DNA of 64,000 nt, taken from the NCBI RefSeq assembly GCF_016583985.1, contig NZ_NRSD01000023.1:1-64000 (forward strand), in the 5' to 3' direction. Positions within the stretch are counted from its first letter, which is position 1. Every line of letters starts with the position of its first letter. The notes beneath the pieces were generated by a model. The model was not told the origin of the DNA. It ran no database searches and saw only the letters and a program-made list of their open reading frames with translations. The position numbers and the translations under genes are program-made. Source of the stretch: Thiocapsa imhoffii (GTDB taxonomy: Bacteria > Pseudomonadota > Gammaproteobacteria > Chromatiales > Chromatiaceae). Of the stretch, positions 63,359 to 64,000 are shown in pieces.

Positions 63359-64000
63359 ATGATCATCATCGAACAACTGCTCACCGTCCTTGACCGCCCG
63401 ACCCTGGATTGGATCGCCGATGGACTCGCCATCGCGCTGCTGGCTGGTTACCACCTTTACCTGCGCTGGCTCGTCGCCGCGCATCCCGAACGCTCTTTCC
63501 ACGAGCGCGCGAACGCGCTGCACCATGCCTGGGTAGAGGTGACACGGGAACTGGGCGATCACGGCATCCTGGCGGTCAACACCCTGCGCAACTGGGTGCT
63601 CTCGGCGAGCTTGTTCGCCACCGTGACCTTCGTGCTCGGGCTCCTGGTGGTCGGCTTCGCGCTGCAAGGCTCGGGACTCGAGCGCCTGTCTCAGGCGCTC
63701 AGCCTGGCGTCGACCGGTGAAGCCGCCGTGCAGGCCAAATTGCTCCTGCTCGCGGCGCTGCTGTTCACCGCCTTCGTGCGCTTCGCGCTGGCGGTGCGTG
63801 ACTACAACCAGACCGCGCTGCAGATCAGTATTCCCGATGCGCATTTTCGCGGCCTGGCCATCGAGACCATTGCCGATACCCTGAATCGCGCCGGCAACCA
63901 CTATCACCAGGGCACACGCACCCTGCTGTTGGGGCTGCCGGTGTTGCTCTGGCTGATCGGCGCCGAGTGGTTTCTGCTCGGTACCATCCTCACGCTGGTG
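63359..64000 (+). CDS. DUF599 membrane protein (truncated by window end)
   Basis: The window ends inside the gene; 214 codons are present. Predicted helices: LDWIADGLAIALLAGYHLYL (residues 16-35), LSASLFATVTFVLGLLVVGF near 83-102, and AKLLLLAALLFTAFVRFALA near 125-144, plus one near the window end. The pattern and the segment RFALAVRDYNQTALQIS fit DUF599, a family of unknown function. ATG at 63359 is the first in frame. The rest lies beyond the window. Confidence 0.75.
   Translation, partial: MIIIEQLLTVLDRPTLDWIADGLAIALLAGYHLYLRWLVAAHPERSFHERANALHHAWVEVTRELGDHGILAVNTLRNWVLSASLFATVTFVLGLLVVGFALQGSGLERLSQALSLASTGEAAVQAKLLLLAALLFTAFVRFALAVRDYNQTALQISIPDAHFRGLAIETIADTLNRAGNHYHQGTRTLLLGLPVLLWLIGAEWFLLGTILTLV

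Noticed and set aside
62992-63432. 146-codon minus-strand frame upstream of hflK
   Set aside because: Overlaps the DUF599 gene start, Gln/Ser/Arg-rich with no recognisable motif.

Overview
The window reads as chromosomal DNA of an anoxygenic phototrophic gammaproteobacterium, most likely a purple sulfur bacterium of the Chromatiaceae type. It carries part of a photosynthesis gene cluster (crtI, crtB, bchI, bchD, bchO, bciB) and menaquinone genes. Menaquinone is the QA quinone known for Chromatium-type reaction centres. The housekeeping genes (rho, trxC, ybbN/cnoX, hflKC, guaD) are proteobacterial in style. The genus cannot be fixed from sequence alone. No rRNA, tRNA, CRISPR array or intact insertion sequence was seen.

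Layout. 0-6.6 kb: rho, an unknown membrane protein, a small cytochrome cluster (CIA30 protein, tetraheme NapC/NirT protein, monoheme c), a DUF192 protein and two thioredoxin-family genes. 6.6-16.3 kb, minus strand: thirteen tightly overlapping genes joining Mrp-type Na+/H+ antiporter subunits to NuoH/B/C/D/I-like subunits. The order resembles archaeal Mbx/Mbs (Ehr-type) complexes. The hydrogenase-like large subunit keeps the first cysteine of each NiFe motif but has Glu at the second. 16.9-24.9 kb, plus strand: a divergent second Mrp-like operon led by a secreted SYLF-type protein and ending with three antiporter-like subunits. 25.0-31.4 kb: a sensory island with a short LOV photoreceptor, a CheB-CheR-PAS fusion and a PAS-GGDEF-EAL protein.

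32.4-41.5 kb: carotenoid and bacteriochlorophyll genes. A perfect PpsR/CrtJ-type operator (TGT-N12-ACA) overlaps the crtI promoter. 41.9-46.5 kb: an unusual compact cluster with KAS III, ketoreductase-like SDR, acyl carrier protein, GNAT-like protein, FabZ-like dehydratase and FabL-like enoyl reductase, a nearly complete type II fatty-acid-type cycle. It is followed by a convergent lipoprotein hydrolase that overlaps the last gene. Two tandem perfect TGT-N12-ACA boxes lie at 47.34-47.38 kb, between that hydrolase and a plus-strand run made of an SDR/DUF2867 protein, an alpha/beta hydrolase, menF, menD, menB, menA, a PBP transpeptidase and an FtsW/RodA protein. 58.5-64 kb: a monooxygenase-like membrane protein, guanine deaminase, hflC/hflK and a truncated DUF599 gene.

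Working together. The window couples light-dependent energy metabolism (pigments, menaquinone, PpsR-type control, LOV sensing) to ion-motive membrane complexes. The most novel items are the Mbx-like complex with its altered metal site, the paired divergent Mrp operon, the photosynthesis-linked acyl-ACP cluster, and the tandem operator that may place quinone and accessory genes in the photosynthesis regulon. All annotations rest on reading motifs and gene order; no database search was run.
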